Made by a program: the position numbers and the translations under genes. DNA of 61,230 bases from positions 1 to 61,230 of the forward strand of contig JAISWI010000031.1 of NCBI GenBank assembly GCA_031270865.1. The letters are read 5' to 3'. Below the pieces are notes generated by a model that saw only the letters and a list, made by a program, of their open reading frames with translations, was not told the DNA's origin and searched no databases. Source of the DNA: Oscillospiraceae bacterium. Its GTDB lineage: Bacteria > Bacillota > Clostridia > Christensenellales > Aristaeellaceae. Positions 35,132 to 43,422 of the stretch are shown here, piece after piece. The first letter of the stretch is position 1. Every line of letters starts with the position of its first letter.

Positions 35132-36454
35132 ATGAAGAAGCAATCATTATTATCCCAAACGGTTCTACTTACCGCAACTAACGGGATCGTCCGCGCGATT
35201 GGGTTTATCATGCGGATATGGATGTCGCGCGTACTTGGCGCGGAGGCAATGGGGATCATGGAGCTGGCCAGCTCTGCGCACATGCTATGGTTAGCCCCGG
35301 TTACCAGCGGGCTTCCCATGGCCGTATCGCGCTACACTGCCCAGGCCCGCGCCGCTGGGGACGACCTTCGCGCGGCCCAGACCCTGCTTGCCGGCAAGCG
35401 CCTCGCCCGCGCGATCGCCTGGCCTACGCTCGCCGCCATGCTGTTGTTATCTCCATGGATATCGCGGATACTGGGCGACACGCGAGCGCTGCCCACGCTC
35501 TTGATGTACCTGCCATGCCTCCCGATACTCGCTATGTCCGCGGTATATAACGGCTATTGTTACGGAATGGGCAACACGATAGTCCCCGCGGCGACCGAAC
35601 TGATCGAACAGGCGGTACGCTTCGCTATATGTTTCGCGATACTGACCGCGCTTCCGGCGATGCGCGCCGCGTACTCCGCCGCCGTGCCCGCGCTGGGCGT
35701 GGCGATTGGCGAGGGGATCGGCCTTATAATCGCGCTGGTGATGCTGAGGCCCAACCAACCAAAACGCGGCGTTGAAATCCCCGCCGGACTGATAAAAAAA
35801 CTATGGCGCCTGGCGTTCCCGATGACCTGCATGCGCGTTAGCAACACCCTGATGCGCGCGGTCAACGCAGCGCTGATACCCATGCGGCTGCGCGTATCGG
35901 GGCTGTCGGCGGCGGAGGCGACCGCTCGGCTGGGGATGTACCATGGCATGGCCATGTCGCTGGTGATGATGCCCGCGGTATTCACCGGGGCGTTGGCGAT
36001 GGTCTCGGCCCCGGCGATCACCGCGCGTGAGAACGACCCTGACGGTATGAAACGGCTGCTCAAGCGCGTGATGCTTCCGGCGGTTGCTGTCTCGCTTGCG
36101 TCGATGGCCGCGCTGTGGCTTGGCGCGCCGTTCTTCGCGCGGGTTTTATATAAACAGGCGGAGCTGGAGCCGCTGCTGCGGATACTTACCCCGTGCGTGC
36201 TGGTGATGGGGATACAGCAGGTGGTGAGCGGCCTGTTGGCGGGGCTGGGCCAGCAGCGGCGGGCGCTGTACGCGTCGCTGGCCGGGAGCCTGGTGACGGT
36301 TGGCCTTAACTACATACTGGCTGCGAGACCGGAACTGCGCTTGACGGGCGTAGCGATAGCGACGACCGCCGGGATGCTGCTGACGCTGCTGATGAACGCG
36401 CGTACGCTCAGCATGGCGATGGGCCGCGCCGCGCTGCGTGTCCGCGGGGTGTAG
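35132..36454 (+). CDS. SpoVB/MurJ-like polysaccharide flippase (MATE/MVF superfamily)
   Basis: 440 residues, about 12-14 hydrophobic helices. SLLSQTVLLTATNGIVRAIGF opens the first helix and MRIWMSRVLGAEAMGI follows, as in stage V sporulation protein B and related lipid-linked sugar flippases. VLYKQAELEPLLRILTPCVL near residue 340 and the C-terminal GVAIATTAGMLL also fit. It would flip lipid-linked peptidoglycan or polysaccharide precursors across the membrane; a spore-cortex role is suggested by the SpoVB resemblance. ATG 35132 follows GGGAGG. It ends in TAG, three bases before the convergent phosphotransferase gene. Confidence 0.83.
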   Translation: MKKQSLLSQTVLLTATNGIVRAIGFIMRIWMSRVLGAEAMGIMELASSAHMLWLAPVTSGLPMAVSRYTAQARAAGDDLRAAQTLLAGKRLARAIAWPTLAAMLLLSPWISRILGDTRALPTLLMYLPCLPILAMSAVYNGYCYGMGNTIVPAATELIEQAVRFAICFAILTALPAMRAAYSAAVPALGVAIGEGIGLIIALVMLRPNQPKRGVEIPAGLIKKLWRLAFPMTCMRVSNTLMRAVNAALIPMRLRVSGLSAAEATARLGMYHGMAMSLVMMPAVFTGALAMVSAPAITARENDPDGMKRLLKRVMLPAVAVSLASMAALWLGAPFFARVLYKQAELEPLLRILTPCVLVMGIQQVVSGLLAGLGQQRRALYASLAGSLVTVGLNYILAARPELRLTGVAIATTAGMLLTLLMNARTLSMAMGRAALRVRGV

Positions 36455-36457
36455 GGC

Positions 36458-37219
36458 CTACTCGTACTCAAAGACGCGCGTCCAGCCCAGCAGGAATTCC
36501 CGTTCCTCCGGTTTCCCCTTGACCGACCGCGAGACCGCCACTATGGGCAGCCACTGCTGGACATAACGCTTATCCGTGCTGGTCTTGGCGCAGAACGCGT
36601 CCAGATATTTCTCAGCAATGTCGGCGTCGCCCGCCAGACGGAACAGCAGGTATGTCCGCGCGGCGTCGGCGGAGGCGTTCCCCTGCGTCGCGCGCGCCCA
36701 ATCCAGCACGAACGGCCTGCCCTCGCCGTCTATGATGATGTTCGTCGGGTTCAGGTCGCCGTGACACACCTTGACATGGTCCGGCGCGGACTCCAGCCGC
36801 CGCTCGACCTCATACCGCGTGACCGGGCTGACGTCCGCCTCCTTGATCTTGCGGCGCATCTTATCCTTCAAGCGGTTCAGCATGGGCGCCCGGGCGTCGT
36901 GGATCTCCACCTGGACCTCTACCAGCATATCCATATACAGATCGAAGTTGGCGGGATCCTCGGCCATGAGCCGCGCCAGCGTCCTGCCCTTGATGTACTC
37001 GGTCACGATCGCCCACTGCCCGCCGACCATCTCCACGGCCTTGAGCGCGGGCACGGGCAGCCCTGTCTCCTCTATGATCGCGTGGTTACGCGCCTCATTG
37101 AGTATGTCGGCCTTCGCGTACGCGCCGCCGAACACCTTTACCGCGCTGTTGGTCTCCTTATCCAGGTAGACGGTCTTCGCGCCGCGCTCGGCGATCACCG
37201 CCGCTTTATCCAAATCCAT
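36458..37219 (-). CDS. Aminoglycoside phosphotransferase-like small-molecule kinase
   Basis: 253 residues with the protein-kinase-like APH fold. A nucleotide-binding N lobe contains NSAVKVFGG (the Lys), AIVTEYIKGRTL is the hinge, HGDLNPTNIII the catalytic loop and FVLDWARAT the metal-binding Asp. The family includes choline, thiamine and fructosamine kinases; the substrate here is unknown. ATG 37219 lies 10 bases after AGGAGG; TTG 37228 would be too close to that SD. It is the last gene of the 39534-36458 operon, after a HAD phosphatase, so kinase and phosphatase stand side by side. Confidence 0.78.
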   Translation of the reverse strand: MDLDKAAVIAERGAKTVYLDKETNSAVKVFGGAYAKADILNEARNHAIIEETGLPVPALKAVEMVGGQWAIVTEYIKGRTLARLMAEDPANFDLYMDMLVEVQVEIHDARAPMLNRLKDKMRRKIKEADVSPVTRYEVERRLESAPDHVKVCHGDLNPTNIIIDGEGRPFVLDWARATQGNASADAARTYLLFRLAGDADIAEKYLDAFCAKTSTDKRYVQQWLPIVAVSRSVKGKPEEREFLLGWTRVFEYE

Positions 37220-37240
37220 GCCGGACAATCCTCCTGTTTG

Positions 37241-37972
37241 TTACAGTTTGCGCAGTATATCAATCAATTCCAGCCAATCATATATGCGCAGGCGCGCTTC
37301 TTCGGACGTAACGCCCGCCGGCGGCCTGAACGGGTTGGGCATCGTTATATCATCATACCATACCGGAAATATTCCAGCCGACGCCGCGCCCGGTATGTCC
37401 GCAAGGATGGAATCCCCGCAGAACCAAACCTCATCGGCGGGCAGGTCAGCCTTGCGCAGAGCAAGCTCGAACAGCATGCGGCTGGGCTTGCGCAGTATGT
37501 AGTCGCACGAGGACATGATGAACTCGAACGGGTGTTCCGGGAAAAACGTTTCGATCCTGGCTTTCATCGACGCGCCCGATATGGACGCGTTGCTGATTAT
37601 TCCCGCGCGAAAACCGTTTTCGCGAAGGTAGGCCAGCATCTCCCGGACATGCGGCATGTACGCGCCGGGAGAGCAGCCGTCCCACCAGACCCGCTCAAGC
37701 TCCTCTCCGGACAGCGAAAATTCCAGCCGCAGGTATTCGTAGGCGAGACGCTGGAAACCGATGTTGGATAACTCTATGCCGGCGGTCTTGACCTTCGCGG
37801 ATAGCTCGGCGTACAAGTCGTCCGTGAAGCTGTGAACCTGTTCGACCGTGAGGCCCAGCGGGTTTGCCGTGACGCGCCGCATGACGGCCTCCGCGCCGCG
37901 AAAGCTGTTGTAGCCCAGCTCGGCGATCAGCGTGTTTCCGTAATCGAAGACGACCATCCGTGGTTTTTTCAT
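37241..37972 (-). CDS. HAD-superfamily hydrolase
   Basis: 243 residues. Motif I VVFDYGNTLIAEL (Asp nucleophile; the usual second Asp of DxDxT is Gly here), motif II GIISNASISG, motif III Lys in ILRKPSRMLFE and motif IV WFCGDSILADIPGAASAG. The DYGNT variant occurs in several HAD subgroups. It probably removes phosphate from a small metabolite. ATG 37972 follows GGGAG closely; ATG 37987 is an alternative. It follows the Gx transporter gene by 28 bases and precedes the kinase-like gene. Confidence 0.82.
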   Translation of the reverse strand: MKKPRMVVFDYGNTLIAELGYNSFRGAEAVMRRVTANPLGLTVEQVHSFTDDLYAELSAKVKTAGIELSNIGFQRLAYEYLRLEFSLSGEELERVWWDGCSPGAYMPHVREMLAYLRENGFRAGIISNASISGASMKARIETFFPEHPFEFIMSSCDYILRKPSRMLFELALRKADLPADEVWFCGDSILADIPGAASAGIFPVWYDDITMPNPFRPPAGVTSEEARLRIYDWLELIDILRKL

Positions 37973-38000
37973 TGACTCCCGCTCCATTCCATTCGCTCGG

Positions 38001-38531
38001 TCAGCCATCGCTCCCATAACCATTCCGCCCGAACCGCCTTACCGCGGGCAGAAGCGCCCGCAGTATCGCGGCTGTTACTATCCCGGACGCGATCCCGGAG
38101 ATCACCAGCGCGGGCGCGTACGCGGCCAGCGTCAGTGATGAATAGATAAACTTGACGACGGCCATCTGCCCGGCGTTGTGCGCCAACGCTCCCGCAACGC
38201 TCAGCATCGCGTATGACACGCGCTCGCGGAACGCAGCCATTAATATAATCATAATTATAACGGACGCCGCGCCACCCGACAGGCTCAACGCGCCCGCGAC
38301 CACGCCGCGAGTCACGAACGCGAACAATCCCTTCAATACCGCGAGCGTCAGCGCGTCGCGCCTTCCAACAAAGAGCAGCGCGTACATCACCGCGATGTTG
38401 GCCAATCCCAGCCTCACGCCCGGAACAGGCGCGGGCATGGGCAGCATGCCCTCGACAACCGACAACACAACGGCCAGCGCGAACAGAGCGCCATCCAGCG
38501 TAACGCGCCGGACCAACGCCCTGCCGCTCAC
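38001..38531 (-). CDS. Gx transporter family membrane protein (HepI-like)
   Basis: 176 residues, five or six helices. VRRVTLDGALFALAVVLSVVEGMLP and PGVRLGLANIAVMYALL are typical of the family often called heptaprenyl diphosphate synthase component I or Gx transporter, an ECF-S-like fold. GTG 38531 overlaps the stop of the NusG-II gene (GTGA), which fixes the start; a longer frame upstream would run through that gene. In Clostridia the Gx and NusG-II genes are habitual neighbours. Substrate unknown; a role in isoprenoid or quinone supply has been proposed from context. Confidence 0.8.
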   Translation of the reverse strand: MSGRALVRRVTLDGALFALAVVLSVVEGMLPMPAPVPGVRLGLANIAVMYALLFVGRRDALTLAVLKGLFAFVTRGVVAGALSLSGGAASVIIMIILMAAFRERVSYAMLSVAGALAHNAGQMAVVKFIYSSLTLAAYAPALVISGIASGIVTAAILRALLPAVRRFGRNGYGSDG

Positions 38532-38908
38532 CGGGCGACCGCGTCGGGCCCGCCGCCATCCCTGGCAATCAGGACCAACACCCTGTTGGGCAGGCACGCC
38601 GCGAACGACCCGGGCAGCGATATCCTCCCGGTACGCGCGCACACCTGGTCCGGGCAATCGGAGGATTCAAACCAAACCGCGCCGCCCCCGCGCCGGATTA
38701 CAACGCCCGGCATGCCCGGCAAGTCGATCTCCGACGAGCCGCCGTCCGACAGGTCAACCACGACGGCCAACTGGCCGTCGAGGTATATCTCCGCCAGCGT
38801 GGTTCCGCCGCCAGCGTAACCACGGTATAACGCCAAACCAGCGGCGGCCAGCGCGGTGAGCGCAACCAACAATATGACGTCCATCCGGCGGATGAACCGC
38901 CTGCTCAA
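38528..38908 (-). CDS. NusG domain II-containing membrane-anchored protein
   Basis: 126 residues: one N-terminal transmembrane segment (VILLVALTALAAAGLAL) and an extracytoplasmic NusG-II-type beta domain with YLDGQLAVVVDL and FESSDCPDQVCARTGRIS. The Cys pair in DCPDQVC is conserved in this DUF1312/NusG-II family. TTG 38908 overlaps the preceding stop (TTGA); ATG 38884 is an alternative. The unbroken overlap chain (ECF S - NusG-II - Gx) indicates one translation-coupled unit. Function unknown; the family is often found with Rnf-like and ApbE redox genes. Confidence 0.75.
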   Translation of the reverse strand: MSRRFIRRMDVILLVALTALAAAGLALYRGYAGGGTTLAEIYLDGQLAVVVDLSDGGSSEIDLPGMPGVVIRRGGGAVWFESSDCPDQVCARTGRISLPGSFAACLPNRVLVLIARDGGGPDAVAR

Positions 38909-39534
38909 GCCAGTCCGAAGCGTTTCGCGTACCTCGCGCACGCCCGCAGCAACAGAGCGTAAACGGGAATCATGACCGCCGCGTTGACGACCCGCGGCGG
39001 CAGCGTCACCCAGACGCTCACATGCTGCATGGAGGCGATCCAGTACGAGTTGAGCATCATCGAGCAGATGATCTGGCTGACCGCCACGCCCGGGAGTATG
39101 TTCAGCAGCGTCACCGAGCCTAGAACCTCCGCGTCAGGCTCATGCGCGAGGCGCGCTCGCCGACGCTGGATAAGCGCCAGCGTCACCGCGACGATCGCGC
39201 CGGACAATCCCATGTCGATCCCGATGCCCGGGTGGTAGAACCCGACAGGCGCGATCGCCCATTTCAGGAAGTCCGCGATAACGCCCACCACGAACCCGCC
39301 CAGCGGCCCGAAGCACAACGCGCTAAGGTGCACGGGCAGCAGGTTGATGGCGATCTTGAAGGTATACGTGCCGCCAAACGGGATCATGTTGAAGCTGAGC
39401 GCGGTGCCCAGCACCACGCTGAGCGAACAGAGCAGACCCATCGACACGACCGACTTGACCGACCACACGCGCCGCCGCGCCTTGACAGCAGCGCCCGCCG
39501 ATCCTACAATAGCGGTATCGTTCCCAGTTTCCAT
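38905..39534 (-). CDS. ECF transporter S component (folate-family-like)
   Basis: 209 residues with about six helices. VSMGLLCSLSVVLGTALS, INLLPVHLSALCFGPLGGFVVG and ADFLKWAIAPVGFYHPGI are the pattern of energy-coupling factor S components of the folate (FolT) family. It would need a shared EcfAAT module, which is not in the window. I choose ATG 39534, six bases after GGGAGGG; the TTG at 39549 is inside that SD. First gene of a five-gene minus operon with its own promoter. The vitamin is not certain. Confidence 0.78.
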   Translation of the reverse strand: METGNDTAIVGSAGAAVKARRRVWSVKSVVSMGLLCSLSVVLGTALSFNMIPFGGTYTFKIAINLLPVHLSALCFGPLGGFVVGVIADFLKWAIAPVGFYHPGIGIDMGLSGAIVAVTLALIQRRRARLAHEPDAEVLGSVTLLNILPGVAVSQIICSMMLNSYWIASMQHVSVWVTLPPRVVNAAVMIPVYALLLRACARYAKRFGLA

Positions 39535-39557
39535 TCGAATCCCTCCCAACTAAAATC

Positions 39558-39586
39558 ATTATACCACACGCCCGCGTATTTGGAAA
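39558..39586 (-). promoter_or_regulatory. Promoter for the ECF S component operon
   Basis: On the minus strand TTTCCA (39586-39581), 17 bases, TATAAT (39563-39558). The -10 is perfect, the -35 weak. It partly overlaps the SD region of the divergent QueT gene, leaving under 70 bases for both. Confidence 0.55.
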
Positions 39587-39599
39587 GGAGGCCGAACGC

Positions 39600-40130
39600 T
39601 TGCGCAAGTTTGGGGTAAACCTGTCCGGCGGCGAGTTCAAGGGCCTGGTCGATCTGTTCCGCCGCCCCACCATCAAGCAGCTTACCACAGCAGGACTGGT
39701 CGCCGGGGTGTATGCCGCCGTGACAATGCTGCTCGCGCCGCTTAGCTACGGCCCGATCCAGCTGCGCGTATCCGAGGCGACGACGCTGCTGCCCATCCTG
39801 TTCCCGGAGGCCGTGCCAGGTTTGTTCGTAGGCTGCGTCGCCGCGAACCTGATAAGCGCGTATGGCATACCCGACGTTATATTCGGATCGCTGGCGACGC
39901 TGGCCGCCGCCGCGATGACATACCGCCTGCGCCGCAACATGTGGCTGGCCGCGCTGCCGCCCGTGCTGGTGAACGCGCTGATCGTGGGCTGGCTGATATG
40001 GTGGCAGGCGGGCGAGCCGTTCTTCATGTCCGCGCTGACCGTGGGCGGCGGCGAGGCGCTGTCGGTGTATATACTGGGCTTCGCGCTGGTGGCGGGGCTG
40101 AAGAAGGCGCTGCCGAAGAAATACCTGTAA
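39600..40130 (+). CDS. queT: QueT-type queuosine-precursor ECF S component
   Basis: 176 residues. TAGLVAGVYAAVTMLLAPLS followed by GPIQLRVSEATTLLPILFPE is the signature of QueT, the S component for queuosine precursors; ISAYGIPDVIFGSLATLAAA completes it. TTG 39600 follows AAAGGAGG at about 11 bases, and the next in-frame ATG would remove conserved helix residues. No preQ1 riboswitch is visible in the short 5' region. It converges with the ComB-like gene. Confidence 0.85.
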   Translation: MRKFGVNLSGGEFKGLVDLFRRPTIKQLTTAGLVAGVYAAVTMLLAPLSYGPIQLRVSEATTLLPILFPEAVPGLFVGCVAANLISAYGIPDVIFGSLATLAAAAMTYRLRRNMWLAALPPVLVNALIVGWLIWWQAGEPFFMSALTVGGGEALSVYILGFALVAGLKKALPKKYL

Positions 40131-40168
40131 CATATCAACGATGAATCTATAACGAACCAATGAATCCC

Positions 40169-40879
40169 TCACAACAGTACAAACCAGCCATCCCCGCCCA
40201 GCGCGGGGATGGCTTCCAGCGAATCCTCACGCAGACAGAACTCAACGTCCCGCGCAAACCCCAGGCTGGCCAAGCGCTTTGCGTGGCTCGCGCCGCGAAG
40301 CGCGGCCGTCAGGTCATGCCGGAGCGATCCATATAGGATCATACACGCCTGAGCGAAATCGTCCATGCTGGCCATACCGTCCAGCCGATGGATGATCGCC
40401 CCGGCGGTCAGCGCGTCCTCCATGGAAAACATGCCCTGCGTCCCGGCGCAGATCATCGCCACACCGCCGAAACCCGACGAGCGCAAGCGGTCGGCCACGG
40501 CCCGCGCGTTCAGCAGCGACGCCAGCCACACCCGCCGCGACGACCGCGCCTTCGCGACGGCGCGCGTACCGTTGGTGGTGGTGACTACCAACGATTTCCC
40601 GGAGACACGCCCTACGGTATACTCGATAGGCGAGTTGCCCAGGTCGAACCCATCGACGCGCGTTCCTCCGCGCTCGCCTCCCAGCAGCGAGCCATGACGC
40701 GGCGCGAGTTCCCTCGCCTCATCGACGGTCTCGACGGCCAGTAAGCCCGCGCAGCCGTTAGCCAGCGCGGTCGCCGCGACGCTGGTCATGCGCAGCGTGT
40801 CGATCACCAGCGCGAGGTCGGCGTCGATGGCGCTTGGCGCGGCGTCGGCGGTCGGATAGGCGGTAATGTTCATGTTCAT
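40169..40879 (-). CDS. comB: ComB-type 2-phosphosulfolactate phosphatase
   Basis: 236 residues. LALVIDTLRMTSVAATALANG near residue 24, GNSPIEYT near 80, LVVTTTNGTRAV near 95, and MICAGTQGMFSMEDALTAG near 140 match ComB, a Mg-dependent phosphatase first known from coenzyme M synthesis and common in bacteria with other, mostly unknown, roles. No other coenzyme M genes are visible. GTG 40897 overlaps the stop of the aldo/keto reductase (GTGA); ATG 40879 with GGGTGAT before it is my choice, and both are possible. Confidence 0.85.
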   Translation of the reverse strand: MNMNITAYPTADAAPSAIDADLALVIDTLRMTSVAATALANGCAGLLAVETVDEARELAPRHGSLLGGERGGTRVDGFDLGNSPIEYTVGRVSGKSLVVTTTNGTRAVAKARSSRRVWLASLLNARAVADRLRSSGFGGVAMICAGTQGMFSMEDALTAGAIIHRLDGMASMDDFAQACMILYGSLRHDLTAALRGASHAKRLASLGFARDVEFCLREDSLEAIPALGGDGWFVLL

Positions 40880-40893
40880 ATAATCACCCACTC

Positions 40894-41895
40894 TCACGCC
40901 GAAAGGAACGCCCTGTAATCAGCGAGACACTCCTCCAGCAGCCGCGGCGTGTTCAGGCCGTAGGGACACGCCTTCATACACTGGCCGCAGTGGACGCATC
41001 CGGCGATTTTTTCCATTTCGGCTTGCCATTGCGGGGTGAGCCAGCTCGCGCTGGGCGAACGCCTCAGCAGCAGCGGCATCCGGGCGCAGTTGTTGATCTC
41101 GATCCCGGCGGGACAGGGCATGCAGTACCCGCACCCACGGCAGAAGTTGCCCGAGAGCTGGGCGCGGTCGGCCTCGATACGCGCCAGCATCGCCTCGTCA
41201 AGCGCCGGCGGGCTTTGCTCCAGCGCGATCACCTCGTCCAACTCGCTGTCACGCTGGAATCCCCATATCGGTATAACGTTCGCGTAAGGCCGCAGGAACG
41301 CCATCGTCGGCGCGGCGGAGGTGAGCAGACCGCCAGCCAGCCCCTTCATGCCGATCACGCCTACGCCCAGCGACGCGCACAGCCTGACGAACGCTATCTC
41401 ATCCTCCGATGAGAGCGCGGAGAGCGGATATTGGATCGTTTCATAATCGCCCGAACGCGCGGCGGCAAGCGCGACGTCCAGCCGGTGGCATGTTATGCCG
41501 ATATGACGGATAAGCCCCCGCGCCTTCGCCTCGCGCATACACTCGAGCATGTCTTCGCCGGGCAGCGCCCGCGGGTTGTGGAACTGGTATATATCTATAT
41601 AATCAGTCTTCACGCGCTCCAGGCTAAGGTTCAGGTGCCGCCAGAACAACCCCGGCTCGCCCGCGCCCGTCTTGGTCGCGATGATGATCCGCCCGCGAAC
41701 ATCCGACAGGCCCATGCCTATCTTTTCCTCGCTGTCTGAGTAGGCGTTCGCCGTGTCGAAGAAGTTGATCCCGCCCTCGTACCCGCGCCGCAGCAGCGCC
41801 GCGCCTTCGGGCTTGCCAAGCCGCTGAACGGGCAGCGCTCCGAACCCCGAGCGCGTCGCCATCAGGCCCGTTTTGCCAAAGAGTACCTTTTCCAC
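40894..41895 (-). CDS. Aldo/keto reductase with C-terminal 4Fe-4S clusters
   Basis: 333 residues. TIM-barrel AKR part (1-250) with NFFDTANAYSDSEEKIG (Asp, Tyr) and the catalytic Lys in IIIATKTGAG. The C-terminal tail has two cysteine clusters: CRGCGYCMPCPAGI and CVHCGQCMKACPYGL, ferredoxin-like 4Fe-4S binding sites found in the anaerobic YdhV/YeiQ-like AKR group. Electrons may come from ferredoxin rather than NADPH. GTG 41895 lies eight bases after AGGAGG, giving VEKVLFGKTG, the usual N terminus. Co-transcribed with comB. Confidence 0.88.
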   Translation of the reverse strand: MEKVLFGKTGLMATRSGFGALPVQRLGKPEGAALLRRGYEGGINFFDTANAYSDSEEKIGMGLSDVRGRIIIATKTGAGEPGLFWRHLNLSLERVKTDYIDIYQFHNPRALPGEDMLECMREAKARGLIRHIGITCHRLDVALAAARSGDYETIQYPLSALSSEDEIAFVRLCASLGVGVIGMKGLAGGLLTSAAPTMAFLRPYANVIPIWGFQRDSELDEVIALEQSPPALDEAMLARIEADRAQLSGNFCRGCGYCMPCPAGIEINNCARMPLLLRRSPSASWLTPQWQAEMEKIAGCVHCGQCMKACPYGLNTPRLLEECLADYRAFLSA

Positions 41896-41960
41896 TGAAT
41901 AGTCCTCCTGTTGTTTGGTGTAACTCGCCGGGCGCGGACGCTGGTTTATAAAGCCCCGCG

Positions 41961-42209
41961 TCACCGCTTCACCAGCGTGTCGATGTAATCATTCTTGAGT
42001 AACAACCGTTCATTGTTCAAATCCCACATCGCCCGACTAACTCGCCGCGCGGAACGGGCAGCCTTATCCGTTGGGCGGAAGGCTTCGGCAGCAAAGCGCG
42101 GGTCCACAGCGGACAGCCTGCCGTTCGGTGAACACCCCTGCCAGCAATGGCGGCGTCGATTCGGACGACTCTCCACGTCGAGACAGACCGTGACTGTATT
42201 AAATTCCAT
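41961..42209 (-). CDS. Possible small protein (82 residues), unrecognised
   Basis: An open frame from ATG 42209 with GGGGGAG about 11 bases upstream. It is polar and Arg-rich (ESRPNRRRHCWQGC, TDKAARSARRVSRA) with a more ordinary tail (WDLNNERLLLKNDYIDTLVK). No signal, membrane segment or family recognised. It lies 66 bases before the aldo/keto reductase gene in the same direction. It may be chance or a gene remnant; the rest of 41965-42340 shows no other gene. Confidence 0.25.
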   Translation of the reverse strand: MEFNTVTVCLDVESRPNRRRHCWQGCSPNGRLSAVDPRFAAEAFRPTDKAARSARRVSRAMWDLNNERLLLKNDYIDTLVKR

Positions 42210-42340
42210 ATATGATTATTCTCCCCCAGCCCCCTGAATTCCTTCCCGAGCTTCCCGTATGAAATTCCAGCATGGCAATCCTGCAATATCCTGTCCTAAA
42301 TTGGTTGATCTTTCGTCAGACTTTTGTTAATTATGCATTG

Positions 42341-42369
42341 TTGACGTATCCGCGCTGCGGGTGTATTAT
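42341..42369 (+). promoter_or_regulatory. Sigma-A promoter of the trpXYZ-like operon
   Basis: TTGACG (42341-42346), 17 bases, TATTAT (42364-42369); a second TATAAT lies at 42372-42377. The GTG start is at 42402. No T-box or tryptophan attenuator is visible in the short leader. Confidence 0.7.
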
Positions 42370-42401
42370 AGTATAATCAACAAAAAGGGAGAGGATTCGA
42401 C

Positions 42402-43397
42402 GTGACAACGAACCGCGCCCGCTTCACCGCGCGTATCCTGGCCGCCGCGCTTGCCGCGGCCATGGCGCTTGGATGCGGCTTTACCGCCATCGCCGATGAG
42501 GAACCTGTCAAGATCGGCATCATCCAGCTGGTACAGCATGTCGCGCTGGACGCGTCATGCGAAGGATTCCTGGACGCGCTGGCGGACAGCGGCTACATCG
42601 ACGGCGAGAACATAGCCGTGGACTTCCAGAACGGGCAGGGCGACCAATCCAATCTGGCCACCATCGCCGACAGGTTCGTAGGCGACGACGTCGACCTGAT
42701 ACTGGCCATCGCGACGCCCGCCGCGCTGGCCGTCGCCGGGAAGACGACCGACATCCCCATCCTGGCCACCGCGATAACCGACTTCGTCGAGGCGCGGCTG
42801 GTGGAATCCAACGAGCTTCCCGGCACGAACGTCTCCGGCACGACCGACTGGCCGTCCATTGAGACGCAGATCGACCTGGTCAAGACCCTCGCTCCGGAGG
42901 CCAAGACCATCGGCGTATTGTACAACTCGGGCGAGGTGAACTCCGTCATACAGGCGCAGGCCGCCAAAGCCGCGATCGAGGCGCTCGGGCTGGAATACGT
43001 CGAGGTGACCGTCACCAGCAGCAACGAGGTGCTGCAGGCCGCGGAATCCATTATGAAGCAAGCGGACGCTATCTACCTGCCCACCGACAACGTTATGGCC
43101 TCCTCCATGCCGATCATATACGGCGTGTCCGTCGAGGCGAAGAAGCCCGTCATCTGCGGCGAGTCGGGCATGGTCTCGCAGGGCGGGCTGGCCACCATCG
43201 GCATCAACTACTACAACCTGGGCTACCAGACGGGCGAGATGGCCATAAGATTGCTGCAAAACCCGGAGCTTAAGATCAGCGAAACGCCCATAGAGAGCCA
43301 GAACCAGTACGACTATTCGATAAACGCGACCGTGGCCGCCGAGATCGGCCTTACGATCCCGGAAGAATTGCTGCCGTACACGTTCGAGATGGAGTAA
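42402..43397 (+). CDS. ABC transporter substrate-binding protein (TrpX/DUF534 family)
   Basis: 331 residues with a signal peptide containing AALAAAMALGCGFTAIADEE; the Cys could be a lipid anchor site (LGCG). KIGIIQLVQHVALDASCEGF, ATPAALAVAGKTTDIPI and YLPTDNVMASSMPII are typical of the TrpX group, which binds tryptophan and similar ligands. GTG 42402 follows GGGAGAGG. It is followed by permease and ATPase genes, so the importer is complete. Ligand not certain: the family also takes other small molecules. Confidence 0.85.
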   Translation: MTTNRARFTARILAAALAAAMALGCGFTAIADEEPVKIGIIQLVQHVALDASCEGFLDALADSGYIDGENIAVDFQNGQGDQSNLATIADRFVGDDVDLILAIATPAALAVAGKTTDIPILATAITDFVEARLVESNELPGTNVSGTTDWPSIETQIDLVKTLAPEAKTIGVLYNSGEVNSVIQAQAAKAAIEALGLEYVEVTVTSSNEVLQAAESIMKQADAIYLPTDNVMASSMPIIYGVSVEAKKPVICGESGMVSQGGLATIGINYYNLGYQTGEMAIRLLQNPELKISETPIESQNQYDYSINATVAAEIGLTIPEELLPYTFEME

Positions 43398-43422
43398 ATC
43401 CACAATATAGCGAGGTGCGCGC

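Noticed and set aside
39541-39599. preQ1 riboswitch upstream of queT
   Set aside because: The 59-base gap holds no preQ1-type stem and pseudoknot sequence and is occupied by a divergent promoter.
42200-42401. T-box or tryptophan leader before the TrpX-like gene
   Set aside because: No T-box consensus, specifier loop, or Trp-rich short ORF; the leader after the promoter is only about 25 bases.
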